Origin: Staphylococcus delphini
GTDB taxonomy: Bacteria > Bacillota > Bacilli > Staphylococcales > Staphylococcaceae
Assembly (NCBI RefSeq): GCF_900636325.1
Contig: NZ_LR134263.1
Coordinates: forward strand, 806,001-870,000
Length of the DNA stretch: 64,000 nucleotides
Direction of reading: 5' to 3'
The stretch's first letter is position 1. The number at the start of each line of letters is the position of its first letter. Of this stretch, positions 26,417-37,074 are shown in pieces. Both the position numbers and the translations under genes were made by a program. The notes under the pieces were generated by a model. That model was not told the origin of the DNA and did not search any database. It was given only the letters and a program-made list of their open reading frames with translations.

Positions 26417-27289
26417 ATGCCTTTAGTTTCAATGAAAGAAATGTTAATCGACGCAAAAGAAAATGGTTATGCTGTAGGTCAATATAACCTTAACAACTTG
26501 GAGTTTACACAAGCGATTTTACAAGCGTCTCAAGAAGAGAATGCGCCTGTAATTCTTGGTGTATCTGAGGGAGCAGCAAGATACATGGGTGGCTTCTACA
26601 CTGTAGTTAAAATGGTAGAGGGACTATTACACGACTACGAAATCACAATTCCTGTTGCGATTCATTTAGACCATGGTTCAAGCTTTGAAAAATGTAAAGA
26701 AGCGATTGATGCTGGTTTCACATCTGTTATGATTGATGCATCACACGAGCCATACGAAGAAAACGTGAAAATTACGAAAAAAGTTGTAGAATACGCGCAC
26801 GAACGTGGTGTATCTGTTGAGGCTGAATTAGGAACTGTTGGCGGTCAAGAAGATGACGTTGTTGCTGAGGGTGTAATCTACGCTGACCCAACTGAATGTC
26901 AAAACTTAGTTAAAGCTACAGGTATCGATACATTAGCACCTGCTTTAGGTTCAGTTCACGGACCATACAAAGGTGAACCAAACTTAGGCTTTAAAGAAAT
27001 GGAAGAAATCGGTGCTTCAACTGGTTTACCATTAGTATTACACGGTGGTACAGGTATCCCTACACATGACATTAAAAAAGCAATTTCATTCGGAACAGCT
27101 AAAATCAATGTTAACACTGAAAACCAAATTGCTTCAGCTAAACGTGTTCGTGAAGTATTAGATCAAGACAAAGAAGTTTACGATCCACGTAAATATTTAG
27201 GACCAGCTCGTGAAGCGATTAAAGAAACTGTTATCGGTAAAATTAGAGAGTTCGGTACTTCAGGTAAAGCAGCAAACATTAAAGGTTAA
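26417..27289 (+). CDS. fbaA: Fructose-bisphosphate aldolase, class II
   Basis: A 290-residue zinc aldolase of glycolysis and gluconeogenesis that splits fructose 1,6-bisphosphate into dihydroxyacetone phosphate and glyceraldehyde 3-phosphate. Metal ligands are seen in AIHLDHGSS (His about residue 86) and later in [10 protein letters not shown] and LVLHGGTGI; the phosphate site is in the GGTGI and KINVNTENQ region. The N terminus [20 protein letters not shown] is that of the staphylococcal enzyme. The ribosome site AAGGAGGAA is strong, and codon use is of the highly expressed kind. A terminator-like hairpin follows about 60 bases after the stop. Confidence 0.97.
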   Translation: MPLVSMKEMLIDAKENGYAVGQYNLNNLEFTQAILQASQEENAPVILGVSEGAARYMGGFYTVVKMVEGLLHDYEITIPVAIHLDHGSSFEKCKEAIDAGFTSVMIDASHEPYEENVKITKKVVEYAHERGVSVEAELGTVGGQEDDVVAEGVIYADPTECQNLVKATGIDTLAPALGSVHGPYKGEPNLGFKEMEEIGASTGLPLVLHGGTGIPTHDIKKAISFGTAKINVNTENQIASAKRVREVLDQDKEVYDPRKYLGPAREAIKETVIGKIREFGTSGKAANIKG

Positions 27290-27351
27290 TCTATTTTAAG
27301 AGATGTTACACACGTATCACATGTTTGTGCAGTGTCAACATCATTAAATTC

Positions 27352-27399
27352 AAAAGAGGGTAGCGTGATCTCAAGTTGTGAGTCGGTTACTCTCTTTTT
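27352..27399 (+). terminator. Terminator after fbaA
   Basis: AAAGAG and GGTA pair with TTAC and CTCTTT around an inner imperfect stem, followed by a T run. Confidence 0.6.
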
Positions 27400-27549
27400 C
27401 ATATTTTGATGATCGAGTTGACGAGACAACGTGAAAACGTGTCGGATGCCACTTGATGTAAAGATGGGCAAAGTTGTTCAATCGCTGTCACATTTACAAA
27501 AATTGAACACAAAGTAGAGCTAAACATCTCAAAGCGTTGTTTTTTCATT

Positions 27550-27578
27550 TTGCAATTTGAAAAAATTTACTTTATAAT
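27550..27578 (+). promoter_or_regulatory. murZ promoter
   Basis: TTGCAA and TATAAT lie 17 bases apart, about 57 bases before the murZ start codon. Confidence 0.7.
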
Positions 27579-27634
27579 GCTTTTAATATAGTATTGTAAG
27601 GTTAAAATGAGCAAGGGAAAAGGAGTTCAATGAC

Positions 27635-28900
27635 ATGGCACAAGAAGTGATAAAAATAAGAGGTGGTCAAACTTTAAAAGGGAGTGTTGAAATCAATGGT
27701 GCGAAAAACAGTTCAGTTGCCATTATACCTGCAACATTAATGGCAGAAGCACCGGTAACGTTAGATGGCTTGCCGCAAATTTCTGATGTTGAAACGCTCG
27801 TCAGTTTATTGGGAGATTTAAACATTAAGACTGAGCTGAACGGCACAACTTTAGCAGTAGACCCGACACATATTGAAAATGCCCCTTTGCCAAACAATAA
27901 AGTTGAATCTTTGCGTGCTTCTTATTATATGATGGGGGCCATGCTCGGTCGCTTTAAAAAGTGCGTCATTGGTTTACCTGGAGGCTGTCCACTTGGGCCG
28001 AGACCGATAGATCAACATATTAAAGGGTTTAAGGCTTTAGGTGCTACGGTAGATGAGTCGAGCTTGACGTCAATGAAAATTGAGGCAGAACGTTTGGTGG
28101 GCGCGAACATTTATTTAGATATTGTCAGTGTAGGTGCAACGATTAATATTATGCTTGCTGCGACACGTGCGGAAGGGCAGACGATTATCGAAAATGCAGC
28201 AAAAGAGCCTGAAGTGGTCGATGTGGCCAACTTTTTAAACAGTATGGGCGCAAAGGTCACAGGTGCAGGGACAAGTTCGATTAAAATTGTCGGTGTGCCG
28301 CATTTACATGGTAGCCGCCATTCAATTATTCCGGATCGTATCGAAGCTGGAACGTACATGTGTATTGCGGCCGCTTGTGGTGAGTCGGTACACATTGACA
28401 ACATTATTCCGAAACATATGGAAGCACTCACTGTGAAATTGAAAGAGTTAGGTGTTACAATAGAGACTGGCGATGACTACATGATAGTCCAATCTTCTTC
28501 ACCTTACAAAAGCGTGGACATCAAAACGCTCGTATACCCCGGTTTTGCAACGGATTTACAACAACCTATTACACCTTTACTCTTCTTAGCAAATGGACCT
28601 AGTTTTGTCACTGAAACGATTTATCCAGAGCGCTTCAGACATGTACAAGAGTTACAAAAAATGAATGGATTGATAACAGCAGACCAAAGTACTGCGACAG
28701 TAAAACCTTCACAATTAACGGGCGCTGAAGTATATGCAAGTGACTTACGTGCAGGGGCTTGCTTAATCGTAGCTGGATTGTTAGCGGAAGGTGTGACGAC
28801 GATTTATAATGTTAAACATATCTATCGCGGTTATACGGATATTGTGAAAACACTTAAAGCGTTAGGTGCTGATATTTGGACGGAGCAAGTCGAAGTTTAA
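27635..28900 (+). CDS. murZ: UDP-N-acetylglucosamine 1-carboxyvinyltransferase (second paralogue)
   Basis: A 421-residue enzyme that transfers enolpyruvate from PEP to UDP-GlcNAc, the first committed step of peptidoglycan synthesis in the cytoplasm. [15 protein letters not shown] at the N terminus binds substrate, and [16 protein letters not shown] holds the catalytic Cys that fosfomycin alkylates. The position after fbaA identifies it as the murZ (murA2) copy of staphylococci; the other copy is at 49026-50291. The ribosome site is AAAAGGAGTTC. It is followed by an HxlR-type regulator gene 47 bases later. Confidence 0.95.
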   Translation: MAQEVIKIRGGQTLKGSVEINGAKNSSVAIIPATLMAEAPVTLDGLPQISDVETLVSLLGDLNIKTELNGTTLAVDPTHIENAPLPNNKVESLRASYYMMGAMLGRFKKCVIGLPGGCPLGPRPIDQHIKGFKALGATVDESSLTSMKIEAERLVGANIYLDIVSVGATINIMLAATRAEGQTIIENAAKEPEVVDVANFLNSMGAKVTGAGTSSIKIVGVPHLHGSRHSIIPDRIEAGTYMCIAAACGESVHIDNIIPKHMEALTVKLKELGVTIETGDDYMIVQSSSPYKSVDIKTLVYPGFATDLQQPITPLLFLANGPSFVTETIYPERFRHVQELQKMNGLITADQSTATVKPSQLTGAEVYASDLRAGACLIVAGLLAEGVTTIYNVKHIYRGYTDIVKTLKALGADIWTEQVEV

Positions 28901-28947
28901 TTCGTTATGTGCTGTTATCACAAATTTAAAAATGCGAGGTGATAACC

Positions 28948-29277
28948 ATGGAAGTATGTCCATATTTAGAAGAAACATTTAAAATATTAGGGCGCAGTTG
29001 GAACGGTTTGATTTTGCATTACCTTTCGACTTGCGATGAATATAAAGCGCATTTTTCAGAGATGAAAAGACATTTATGCCCCATTACAAATAGAGCCTTA
29101 TCAATGAAAGTCGCCGAGTTGGCCGATGCAGGTTTATTAACGAAAGAGGTCATCTCGACAAATCCACCTTCAGTTTGTTACCATTTAACAGAAAAAGGCG
29201 TAGCGCTGGCTCGTGCATTAAAGCCACTCGAAAGTTGGGCGCATGACTATATTGATTTAGAAGAAAAAGCGAAATAA
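28948..29277 (+). CDS. HxlR-family winged-helix regulator
   Basis: A 109-residue DNA-binding protein. MEVCPYLEETFKILGRSWNG carries the N-terminal Cys that many HxlR proteins use to sense electrophiles or redox changes; FSEMKRHLCPITNRALSMKVAEL (part) is the recognition helix region, and VCYHLTEKG the wing. The start at 28948 follows GCGAGGTGAT. It stands between murZ and an aldehyde dehydrogenase gene; since HxlR proteins often regulate aldehyde- or quinone-detoxifying genes, control of the dehydrogenase is a fair guess. A terminator separates the two. Confidence 0.85.
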   Translation: MEVCPYLEETFKILGRSWNGLILHYLSTCDEYKAHFSEMKRHLCPITNRALSMKVAELADAGLLTKEVISTNPPSVCYHLTEKGVALARALKPLESWAHDYIDLEEKAK

Positions 29278-29298
29278 ACATTCAAATAAAATAATAAC

Positions 29299-29356
29299 AG
29301 AGTAAGACGACGCGAACGATTAAAGATTGGCGTATGTGCTTACTCTTTTATTTTTT
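29299..29356 (+). terminator. Terminator after the HxlR gene
   Basis: AGAGTAAG pairs with CTTACTCT, with a long loop that has some inner pairing, followed by a T-rich tail. Confidence 0.6.
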
Positions 29357-29464
29357 ATCAGTTAACGGTAATGACAGAATATTTTTGATTTGTGAGGTCA
29401 GGTTTAAAAAGCAATGAACTTGGCAATACAAAGTGTATGACATTAAATGAAGGAGTGTTTGTTC

Positions 29465-30898
29465 ATGAGAGATCAAACGAAACAATATATTAATGGTGAA
29501 TGGGTTGACAGTCATAGCGGTGAAACGATGGCAGTCATCAACCCAGCCACAGAAGAAGTATTTGGTCATATCGCAAAAGGGAATAAAGCAGATGTAGACC
29601 AAGCAGTTCAAGCTGCTCATGACGTGTACCTTTCATTTCGTAACTCGTCTGTCAAAGAACGACAAGACTTGTTAGATCGTATTGTTAAAGAATATGAAAA
29701 TCGTAAAGATGATTTAATAGAAGCGATGACATTAGAACTGGGTGCACCTGTGACACAATCAGAAAAGGTGCACTATCAAATGGGTTTAAACCATTTTAAA
29801 GCCGCACGTGACGCATTGAATGATTTCCAATTTGAAGAACGTCGTGGAGATAACTTAATCGTGAAAGAAGCGATTGGTGTTGCAGGACTTGTCACACCTT
29901 GGAACTTCCCAACGAACCAAACATCACTTAAATTAGCGGCGGCATTTGCGGCAGGAAGTCCAGTTGTCCTCAAACCATCTGAAATGACGCCATATGCAGC
30001 AATTATTTTAGCTGAAATATTCGATAAAGTTGGCGTGCCTAAAGGTGTATTTAACCTTGTCAATGGTGATGGTGAAGGCGTTGGTACACCGTTAAGTCAA
30101 CATCCTGATGTCCGCATGCTGTCATTTACAGGTTCTGGTGGCACAGGTTCAAAAATTATGGAAGCAGCGAGCAAAGATTTCAAGAAAGTATCATTGGAAC
30201 TTGGCGGAAAATCGCCTTTTATCATTTTAGATGACGCGGATCTTGAAGAAGCGGCTAAAGCGGCAGTGATGAAAGTCGTAAACAATACCGGACAAGTATG
30301 TACAGCAGGCACACGTACATTAGTACCGGAAAGTATTAAAGACGATTTCCTTAAAGAAGTTAAAAAACAAATGGCGAACGTGAAAGTCGGCGATCCGCAA
30401 AATGCCGAAACACAAATGGGTCCTATTGTGAGTGAAAAACAATACAATCAAGTACAAGACTATATTCAAAAAGGTATCGATGAAGGCGCTGAATTATTAT
30501 ATGGTGGTACAGGTAAACCGGATGGCCTAGAGAAAGGATATTTCGCGAAACCTACCATCTTTACAAATGTGAACAATCAAATGACAATTGCCCAAGAAGA
30601 AATTTTTGGACCTGTCATGTCAATTATTACGTATAAAGATTTAGACGAAGCGATTGAAATTGCGAACGATACTAAATACGGACTTGCAGGTTATGTTTTC
30701 GGTCAAAATCAAGATAACCTTATCCGTGTTGCACGTTCAATTGAAGCAGGTACAATTGAAATTAACGAAGCTGGCCGTGCGTCAGACTTACCATTCGGTG
30801 GTTATAAACAATCAGGTATTGGCCGCGAATGGGGCGACTACGGTATTGAAGAATTTTTAGAAGTAAAATCAATTGCAGGCTATTACAAAGGTGAATAA
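29465..30898 (+). CDS. NAD(P)-dependent aldehyde dehydrogenase
   Basis: A 477-residue enzyme of the ALDH superfamily that oxidises an aldehyde to its acid. Conserved parts are [17 protein letters not shown] (coenzyme and catalytic Asn), [28 protein letters not shown] (general-base Glu) and [13 protein letters not shown] with the catalytic Cys, and [10 protein letters not shown]. The start at 29465 follows AAGGAGTG; an ATG six codons earlier would hide this site. The substrate is not known. It is probably regulated apart from murZ and perhaps by the HxlR protein upstream. Confidence 0.92.
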   Translation: MRDQTKQYINGEWVDSHSGETMAVINPATEEVFGHIAKGNKADVDQAVQAAHDVYLSFRNSSVKERQDLLDRIVKEYENRKDDLIEAMTLELGAPVTQSEKVHYQMGLNHFKAARDALNDFQFEERRGDNLIVKEAIGVAGLVTPWNFPTNQTSLKLAAAFAAGSPVVLKPSEMTPYAAIILAEIFDKVGVPKGVFNLVNGDGEGVGTPLSQHPDVRMLSFTGSGGTGSKIMEAASKDFKKVSLELGGKSPFIILDDADLEEAAKAAVMKVVNNTGQVCTAGTRTLVPESIKDDFLKEVKKQMANVKVGDPQNAETQMGPIVSEKQYNQVQDYIQKGIDEGAELLYGGTGKPDGLEKGYFAKPTIFTNVNNQMTIAQEEIFGPVMSIITYKDLDEAIEIANDTKYGLAGYVFGQNQDNLIRVARSIEAGTIEINEAGRASDLPFGGYKQSGIGREWGDYGIEEFLEVKSIAGYYKGE

Positions 30899-30933
30899 CA
30901 GTTTTAATGCCTGTGTGAAGTAAATGAATGAGG

Positions 30934-30973
30934 AAAGGACTAGGAGAACATGGCGTTTTCCTAGCCCTTTTTT
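30934..30973 (+). terminator. Terminator of the aldehyde dehydrogenase gene
   Basis: AAAGGACTAGGA pairs with TCCTAGCCCTTT (one mismatch pair) and is followed by T residues. Confidence 0.8.
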
Positions 30974-31165
30974 AAAGAAATTTTGTGTATTGAAAAAAGT
31001 CGAAAATGGCTAAATTGAGAGGAAAAATAAGAAGTTCTTCATTTTATGGACATGCCAATTTTCTGTGATTTTCTAAACTTAAAAAAATGAGTAAAATTCA
31101 CGCCATTTATCGAAAAAATGAGGATGTATCAAATTTGAATTTTTCCTGTCATTTCCATTGATATT

Positions 31166-31194
31166 TTGTCATTGAGCCCATTATTTGATATAGT
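31166..31194 (+). promoter_or_regulatory. rho promoter
   Basis: TTGTCA and TATAGT lie 17 bases apart, leaving a leader of about 50 bases before the rho start. Confidence 0.65.
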
Positions 31195-31252
31195 AAGGTT
31201 TAATCGTAACATTTGCGATTAAATAGAATTTAAAATGAAATGAGTGTTTAAC

Positions 31253-32566
31253 ATGTCAAGGGAACGAACATCTCCGCAATATGAATCTTTTCATGAATTA
31301 TACAAGAATTATACAACAAAGGCCCTCACTGAAAAGGCAAAATCTCTTAAACTTGTTAACTATAGTAAATTAAACAAAAAAGAACTCGTTCTGGCAATTA
31401 TGGAAGCGCAAATGGAACAAGATGGAAACTACTATATGGAAGGTATCCTCGATGATATCCAACAAGATGGTTACGGCTTTTTAAGAACGGTTAACTTCTC
31501 AAAAGGCGAAAAAGATATATACATTTCTGCCAGCCAAATTCGTCGATTCGAAATTAAATTAGGCGATAAAGTAACCGGGAAAGTTCGAAAACCGAAAGAA
31601 AACGAAAAATATTATGGATTACTACAAGTTGACTTTGTGAATGATCACAATGCAGAAGAAGTCAAAAAACGCCCTCACTTCCAAGCTCTTACACCTTTAT
31701 ATCCAGATGAACGAATTAAATTAGAAACAGAACCTCGAAACTATTCAACACGTGTAATGGATTTAATTACGCCTATTGGTTTAGGTCAACGTGGCTTAAT
31801 TGTTGCACCACCTAAAGCAGGGAAAACCACTTTACTGAAAGAAATTGCCAATGCGATTGTTACGAACAAACCGAATGCGAAACTTTTCATTTTACTTATC
31901 GGTGAACGACCAGAAGAAGTGACTGACATTGAACGTTCAGTTGATGAAGCAGAAGTGGTACATTCTACGTTTGATGAGCATCCAAAACATCACGTGAAAG
32001 TCGCTGAATTGTTGCTCGAACGTGCAAAACGTCTCGTCGAAATTGGTGAAGATGTCATTATTTTAATGGATTCACTGACTCGTTTAGCGCGTGCATATAA
32101 CCTTGTTGTGCCGCCGAGTGGTCGTACATTATCAGGTGGTTTAGATCCAGCGTCATTACATGGTCCTAAAACATTTTTTGGTGCTGCCAGAAATATCGAA
32201 GCAGGTGGCAGTTTAACGATTTTAGCTACTACGCTTGTTGATACAGGTTCGCGTATGGACGATATGATTTATGAGGAATTTAAAGGAACAGGGAATATGG
32301 AGCTCCATTTAGATCGACGCCTTTCTGAACGTCGTATTTATCCAGCAATTGATATTTCTAGAAGTTCGACGCGTAAAGAAGAACTCCTCGTTCCGAAAAA
32401 CGAATTGGATAGCTTGTGGCAATTACGCAATATGTTTTCAAATTCACCTGACTTCACAGAGCGTTTCATTCGTAAGTTGAAGAAAACGAAGTCGAATGCC
32501 GAATTCTTTGAACTGTTACAACAAAGTGCAGCTGAAAGTAGTAAAACAGGTAAGCCGATTATTTAA
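31253..32566 (+). CDS. rho: Transcription termination factor Rho
   Basis: A 437-residue hexameric RNA helicase that ends transcription and limits antisense RNA. The N-terminal helical part (1-50) leads into the RNA-binding cold-shock fold at about 55-125 (MEGILDDIQQDGYGFLRT). The ATPase has the Walker A loop APPKAGKTTL, Walker B DVIILMDSLTRLARA and the Q/R loops SGGLDPASLHGPKTFFGAAR (part). The ATG at 31253 is chosen because the family begins with S/P-ERERTSPQY there; the ribosome site (AAATGAAATGAG) is weak, which may keep Rho levels low. A promoter lies 60 bases upstream. Confidence 0.97.
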   Translation: MSRERTSPQYESFHELYKNYTTKALTEKAKSLKLVNYSKLNKKELVLAIMEAQMEQDGNYYMEGILDDIQQDGYGFLRTVNFSKGEKDIYISASQIRRFEIKLGDKVTGKVRKPKENEKYYGLLQVDFVNDHNAEEVKKRPHFQALTPLYPDERIKLETEPRNYSTRVMDLITPIGLGQRGLIVAPPKAGKTTLLKEIANAIVTNKPNAKLFILLIGERPEEVTDIERSVDEAEVVHSTFDEHPKHHVKVAELLLERAKRLVEIGEDVIILMDSLTRLARAYNLVVPPSGRTLSGGLDPASLHGPKTFFGAARNIEAGGSLTILATTLVDTGSRMDDMIYEEFKGTGNMELHLDRRLSERRIYPAIDISRSSTRKEELLVPKNELDSLWQLRNMFSNSPDFTERFIRKLKKTKSNAEFFELLQQSAAESSKTGKPII

Positions 32567-32589
32567 TTAGAATAATTTCAGATGTAGGG

Positions 32590-32618
32590 TTGCAATTTCA
32601 TCATGCGGCCTATATAAT
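32590..32618 (+). promoter_or_regulatory. rpmE2 promoter and short leader
   Basis: TTGCAA and TATAAT are 17 bases apart, giving a leader of about 65 bases. The leader holds short complementary runs (CTG...CAG around 32652-32668) that could form an autoregulatory structure as in other L31 genes, but the evidence is weak. Confidence 0.65.
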
Positions 32619-32688
32619 GTTTAAGTATTGGGTAAAAACTCAGAAATAACTCTGTTCCGGATGGTTCAGGGCAAAGGAGCTGAAAATT

Positions 32689-32943
32689 ATGAAACAAGGG
32701 ATTCATCCAGAATACCGTAAAGTTATCTTTTTAGATACGACAACTGATTACAAATTTTTAAGCGGTTCTACTAAATTTTCAAACGAAACAATGGAATGGG
32801 AAGATGGTAACGAGTACCCAGTTATTCGTTTAGATATCTCTTCTGATTCACATCCATTCTACACAGGACGTCAAAAATTTGCTGCGGCAGATGGTCGTGT
32901 GGAACGTTTCAACAAAAAATTTGGTCTCAAATCAGACAACTAA
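32689..32943 (+). CDS. rpmE2: 50S ribosomal protein L31 type B
   Basis: An 84-residue ribosomal protein. [20 protein letters not shown] and FLSGST are typical of the type B form, which lacks the zinc-binding CxxC pairs of the type A form. Zinc-free L31 is often favoured under zinc limitation when a type A gene is also present; here no other copy is seen in the window. The ribosome site is AAAGGAGCTG. Two hairpins follow the gene. Confidence 0.96.
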   Translation: MKQGIHPEYRKVIFLDTTTDYKFLSGSTKFSNETMEWEDGNEYPVIRLDISSDSHPFYTGRQKFAAADGRVERFNKKFGLKSDN

Positions 32944-33015
32944 GACAACATTGCTTTGGGTGGATAGCTGTCCGCTCAAACTGTGTGCTTGATGAAATGT
33001 GAATAAAATGTACGT

Positions 33016-33057
33016 CAACACGTTTTCTTTGATATTGCATCATAAGGAAACGTGTTG
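33016..33057 (+). terminator. First hairpin after rpmE2
   Basis: CAACACGTTTTCTT pairs with AAGGAAACGTGTTG across about 14 bases. There is no T run, so it may stabilise the 3' end or assist the next terminator. Confidence 0.5.
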
Positions 33058-33064
33058 TGCGTTG

Positions 33065-33113
33065 AAGTGGGTCAACGGAATCTAAACCTTTAGATTGTGT
33101 ACCCACTTTTTTA
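33065..33113 (+). terminator. Main terminator after rpmE2
   Basis: AAGTGGGT pairs with ACCCACTTTTTT around an inner stem AATCTAAA/TTTAGATT. Confidence 0.88.
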
Positions 33114-33345
33114 TTGTGGCACACTCGTAGCCACTTATTGAAATAAAAGTAATGCGATTATCAAAAATACGAGCTAAATACATGCAGTGAGATTGGGATA
33201 CTGTATTTTAAAAGTAAGTGTGCACGTTTTCAAATAAAAAAACAAGAATTTAATGAATTTTGATATACATACGAATTACATCAACGAAGGCGTATATTTT
33301 ATGATATAATGAATTGATTTTGTTTTGAAAAAGGTGGAAAGAATC

Positions 33346-33948
33346 ATGTATGAAGCGTACCATTCAGGTTGGATAGAATGCATTACTGGAAGCATGTTTA
33401 GTGGTAAGTCAGAAGAGCTCATCAGACGCTTACGCCGAGGTGTCTATGCAAAGCAAAAAGTGGTGGTATTTAAACCAACCATTGATGACCGCTACCATAA
33501 AGAAAAAGTCGTTTCTCATAACGGTAATGAAATAGAAGCGATTAACATTTCTAAAGCAAGTGAGATATGGCATCATGACTTAAATGGTGTGGATATTATC
33601 GGCATTGATGAAATTCAATTTTTTGATCGTGATATTGTAGACATTGCACAAACGCTTGCCGAAAGAGGGTATCGCGTCATTACTGCAGGTCTTGATATGG
33701 ATTTTAAAGGCGAACCTTTTCACCCTGTTCCTGAAATGCTAGCGGTGAGTGAACATATTACAAAATTACAAGCGGTCTGTGCGGTTTGTGGGGCGTCATC
33801 GAGTCGAACACAACGATTGATTGATGGCAAGCCTGCAAAAGTGGATGATCCGATTATACTTGTAGGTGCAAATGAAAGTTATGAGCCGCGTTGTCGTGCG
33901 CATCATATCGTAGCACCGAGTGAAAATGATAAGGAGGCGTTGAAATAA
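33346..33948 (+). CDS. tdk: Thymidine kinase
   Basis: A 200-residue enzyme that phosphorylates thymidine with ATP for dTMP salvage. The P-loop is [15 protein letters not shown] (about residues 12-26), [10 protein letters not shown] is the Walker B with the catalytic Glu, and the zinc site has CAVCG and a late CRAHH. The start at 33346 follows AAAGGTGG and begins [11 protein letters not shown] as in relatives; the upstream in-frame extension is not coding. The stop overlaps the start of prfA (TAATG), so the two are translationally coupled. Confidence 0.96.
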   Translation: MYEAYHSGWIECITGSMFSGKSEELIRRLRRGVYAKQKVVVFKPTIDDRYHKEKVVSHNGNEIEAINISKASEIWHHDLNGVDIIGIDEIQFFDRDIVDIAQTLAERGYRVITAGLDMDFKGEPFHPVPEMLAVSEHITKLQAVCAVCGASSSRTQRLIDGKPAKVDDPIILVGANESYEPRCRAHHIVAPSENDKEALK

Positions 33949-35024
33949 TGTTTGATCAATTAGACATTGTTGAAGAACGTTATGAACAACTGAATGAATT
34001 GTTAAGCGATCCAGAAGTTGTGAGTGATTCAAATCTTCTTAGAAAATATTCTAAAGAACAATCAGAATTACAAAAAACGGTAGAAGTGTACCGTCAATAT
34101 AAACAAGTAAAAGAAGATGCTGAGGAAATTGAATTAATGCTTGCTGAAACAGATGACGCTGATGAAGTGGAAATGTTAAAAGAAGAAGCAAGTGTATTGA
34201 AAGCAGAAGTGCCAGAACTTGAAGAGCAGTTAAAATTATTGCTCATTCCAAAAGATCCGAATGACGAAAAAGACGTGATTGTGGAAATTCGTGGGGCTGC
34301 AGGTGGCGATGAAGCGGCTATTTTTGCTGGTGACTTATTCCGTATGTATTCAAAGTTTGCTGAGTCACATCGTTTTAAACTTGAAATTGTAGAGGCGACA
34401 GAAAGTGACCACGGTGGTTATAAAGAAATCAGTTTCTCAGTTTCTGGTGACGGTGCCTACAGTAAGTTGAAATATGAAAATGGTGCGCACCGTGTACAAC
34501 GTGTCCCTGAAACAGAATCAGGTGGCCGTATTCATACGTCAACAGCCACAGTTGCAGTCTTACCAGAAGTAGAAGACGTAGAAATTGAAATCCGCAATGA
34601 AGACTTGAAAATCGATACGTATCGTTCAAGTGGTGCAGGTGGACAGCACGTTAATACAACGGACTCTGCCGTACGTATTACCCATATTCCAACTGGGGTC
34701 ATCGCGACATCTTCAGAAAAATCGCAAATTCAAAACCGTGAAAAAGCGATGAAAGTGTTAAAAGCGCGTTTGTATGATATGAAATTGCAAGAAGAACAAC
34801 AAAAATATGCAGCGCAACGTAAGTCAGCGGTGGGTACAGGTGACCGTTCAGAACGTATCCGTACATATAACTATCCGCAAAGTCGTGTGACGGACCACCG
34901 TATTGGTTTAACATTACAAAAATTAGATCAAATTATGGAAGGCAAGTTAGACGAAATTGTGGATGCGTTAACGATGCACGAACAAACTGAAAAATTGAAA
35001 GAGCTTAATACTGGTGAATTATAA
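33948..35024 (+). CDS. prfA: Peptide chain release factor 1
   Basis: A 358-residue factor that releases the finished peptide at UAA and UAG codons. The GGQ motif lies in [18 protein letters not shown] (about residue 230), whose Gln is methylated by PrmC, encoded next door. The N-terminal helical domain is normal in length. The ribosome site AAGGAGGCG sits in the end of tdk, and the ATG overlaps the tdk stop. It is followed by prmC with an 11-base overlap, a very common pairing. Confidence 0.97.
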   Translation: MFDQLDIVEERYEQLNELLSDPEVVSDSNLLRKYSKEQSELQKTVEVYRQYKQVKEDAEEIELMLAETDDADEVEMLKEEASVLKAEVPELEEQLKLLLIPKDPNDEKDVIVEIRGAAGGDEAAIFAGDLFRMYSKFAESHRFKLEIVEATESDHGGYKEISFSVSGDGAYSKLKYENGAHRVQRVPETESGGRIHTSTATVAVLPEVEDVEIEIRNEDLKIDTYRSSGAGGQHVNTTDSAVRITHIPTGVIATSSEKSQIQNREKAMKVLKARLYDMKLQEEQQKYAAQRKSAVGTGDRSERIRTYNYPQSRVTDHRIGLTLQKLDQIMEGKLDEIVDALTMHEQTEKLKELNTGEL

Positions 35025-35856
35025 AGAGTGGCGACAACAGGCTGAACAGCAAATGGTGGCTAATGGATACGAAGCGAATGCCATCCAATGGTTCATGATG
35101 GATACGTTGCAATGGTCGAGAACTTCACTCATTTTGAATGAAATGACGCTAATGCCCGAATCGACGCTTAAACAGTTGAATGACGGTTTATCACGACTGC
35201 TCACAGGGATGCCAGTGCAATACGTTGTCGGTCAAGCTGAGTTTTACGGCCGCCAATTGAAAGTGACTTCGGATGTGCTTATTCCTAGACCCGAGACAGA
35301 AGAAGTGGTGCATTATTTTTTAACACAGTTGGCAGCTGCTAAAGTTGTTGCTGACATTGGTGTGGGAAGTGGTGCAATTGCTGTCACTTTAAAAGCTGAA
35401 CGACCTGAATTGCGTGTGATTGCGACAGATATTTCGTCTCAAGCGATAGCGGTCGCACGAGAAAATGCGCAGCGACTCCAACAAGACATCACCTTTATAC
35501 AAGGAAATGTGTTACAGCCGTTGATTGATCAAGGTGTTCGATTGGATGGTTTAATTTCGAATCCACCGTACATTGGTGAGCATGAACGCGCATTGATGGA
35601 CGACAGTGTGATCCAATATGAACCGCATGTGGCGCTTTTTGCAGGTCAAGAAGGCTATCAAGTATATGCAGCGATATTACGTGATTTGCCTCATGTCATG
35701 CAAGATGGTGCGCCGGTCGTCTTTGAAATTGGCTTCCAACAAGGTCTACAGTTAACGCGCATGATGCAACAGTTGTATCCGCATATTACGCCAGAAGTCA
35801 TTAACGACATCAACGGTCATGCACGAATTTTTCATTTTAAATGGACGCAGCCATAG
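35014..35856 (+). CDS. prmC: Release factor glutamine methyltransferase
   Basis: A 280-residue methyltransferase that uses S-adenosylmethionine to methylate the Gln of the GGQ motif in release factors. The SAM site is [16 protein letters not shown] (about residues 112-127), and the catalytic NPPY is in [12 protein letters not shown]. The GTG start at 35014 lies inside prfA, which fits coupling; a strong ribosome site is absent. The first ~85 residues are the helical substrate-binding domain. Confidence 0.94.
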   Translation: MNYKEWRQQAEQQMVANGYEANAIQWFMMDTLQWSRTSLILNEMTLMPESTLKQLNDGLSRLLTGMPVQYVVGQAEFYGRQLKVTSDVLIPRPETEEVVHYFLTQLAAAKVVADIGVGSGAIAVTLKAERPELRVIATDISSQAIAVARENAQRLQQDITFIQGNVLQPLIDQGVRLDGLISNPPYIGEHERALMDDSVIQYEPHVALFAGQEGYQVYAAILRDLPHVMQDGAPVVFEIGFQQGLQLTRMMQQLYPHITPEVINDINGHARIFHFKWTQP

Positions 35857-35914
35857 TCGCTTTGTCTATGAAGCAATGAAAATTTCGCGAATGAGCGTCA
35901 ATATAACAGCAATT

Positions 35915-35986
35915 AAAAATGGATGCACGACAGTAAAATCTAAGACGTATTCTTACGATTGAAGTCATGCACCCATTTTTATTTTT
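35915..35986 (+). terminator. Probable terminator after prmC
   Basis: AAAAATGG-ATGCA pairs with TGCA-CCCATTTTT at long range (loop of about 40 bases) and is followed by a T-rich tail. The long loop makes it less sure. It ends 36 bases before the ywlC start, so partial readthrough is likely. Confidence 0.45.
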
Positions 35987-36021
35987 GTAGTAAAATAGAA
36001 GAGAAGGAGAGGTGGACGTTA

Positions 36022-37074
36022 ATGTCAGAAACGAAAATTTGGGATGTTCGAGATTATACAACACGATTAGAAGAATATCCGAAATTACCAGAAATTGTAA
36101 AAACTTTACAAAATGGTGGACTCGTCGTGCTACCGACAGAAACAGTGTACGGTTTAGGTGGCAATGCAAAAGATGATACGGCCATTCGTAAAATTTATGA
36201 AGCGAAAGGGCGTCCTTCCGATAACCCTTTAATTGTGCATATTCATGATACGGATCAGCTTGATGATTTTGTAGCAAACATTTCGGAGGCGACACGTAAG
36301 TTAATGGAAGCTTTTTGGCCGGGACCGATTACCTTTATATTACCGTTAAGACAAGGATTTTTATGTGATCGGGTGACAGGTGGATTGAATTCCGTGGCAG
36401 TGCGTATGCCGAGTCATCCTGTCGCGTTAGCATTGTTAAAAGCGGTCGATTTGCCGATTGCAGCACCGAGCGCAAATTTAAGTGGACGTCCTTCCCCAAC
36501 CACGTTTGAACATGCGTTTCATGATTTGAATCATCGTGTGGATGGCATTATGCAATCAACGCAAAGTGATGCGGGACTCGAAAGCACGGTTGTAGATTGT
36601 ACGTCATTTCCATTTCGTATTGCGCGACCAGGGACGATAACACGCAACATGTTGAATGATATTTTGCCACAATCTGTCGAAGTCCACAGTCCGCAAGCTA
36701 CTGAAAAACCGATTGCGCCAGGGATGAAATATCGTCATTATGCGCCGTCAACGCCTCTTAAAATGATAGCGCAACTCAATGCACCGATTCACGAAGACGC
36801 ACACGAAGACTGGTCGAAAATCGCATTTATCGTCCCTGAAACGAAGAAACAGTTGTTGCCAGCAAGTGCGCAAGTCATTGTCATAAGTGAAAGCGAATCC
36901 GATATTCAAGGTGCCAATCATAATCTGTATGACGTGTTACATCAACTGGACCAACTCGATGATGTCGACATGGCGTACATTTATGGATTTGAAGATAACT
37001 TTGACACTGAAGCGTTGAGAAATCGGATGCTTAAAGCGGTCAGTCAACAAGTCGTAAAGGATGAGTCGTTATGA
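36022..37074 (+). CDS. ywlC: L-threonylcarbamoyladenylate synthase (Sua5 type)
   Basis: A 350-residue enzyme that makes threonylcarbamoyl-AMP from threonine, bicarbonate and ATP, the first step of the t6A37 modification of tRNAs reading ANN codons. Residues 20-210 are the YrdC/TsaC domain (VLPTETVYGLGGNA, KGRPSDNPLIVHI, APSANLSGRPSPT); the linker IAPGMKYRHYAP leads into the C-terminal Sua5 domain. The start at 36022 has AAGGAGAGG upstream and avoids the terminator region. Its stop overlaps the next start (ATGA), so it is coupled to the arginine phosphatase gene. Confidence 0.94.
   Translation: MSETKIWDVRDYTTRLEEYPKLPEIVKTLQNGGLVVLPTETVYGLGGNAKDDTAIRKIYEAKGRPSDNPLIVHIHDTDQLDDFVANISEATRKLMEAFWPGPITFILPLRQGFLCDRVTGGLNSVAVRMPSHPVALALLKAVDLPIAAPSANLSGRPSPTTFEHAFHDLNHRVDGIMQSTQSDAGLESTVVDCTSFPFRIARPGTITRNMLNDILPQSVEVHSPQATEKPIAPGMKYRHYAPSTPLKMIAQLNAPIHEDAHEDWSKIAFIVPETKKQLLPASAQVIVISESESDIQGANHNLYDVLHQLDQLDDVDMAYIYGFEDNFDTEALRNRMLKAVSQQVVKDESL

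Noticed and set aside
28111-28431. Minus-strand frame antisense to murZ
   Set aside because: Shadow of murZ; the murZ text is continuous and conserved.
35837-36295. Minus-strand frame of 152 codons between prmC and ywlC
   Set aside because: It overlaps both real genes and the terminator, with many Cys, His and Leu residues typical of a shadow frame.
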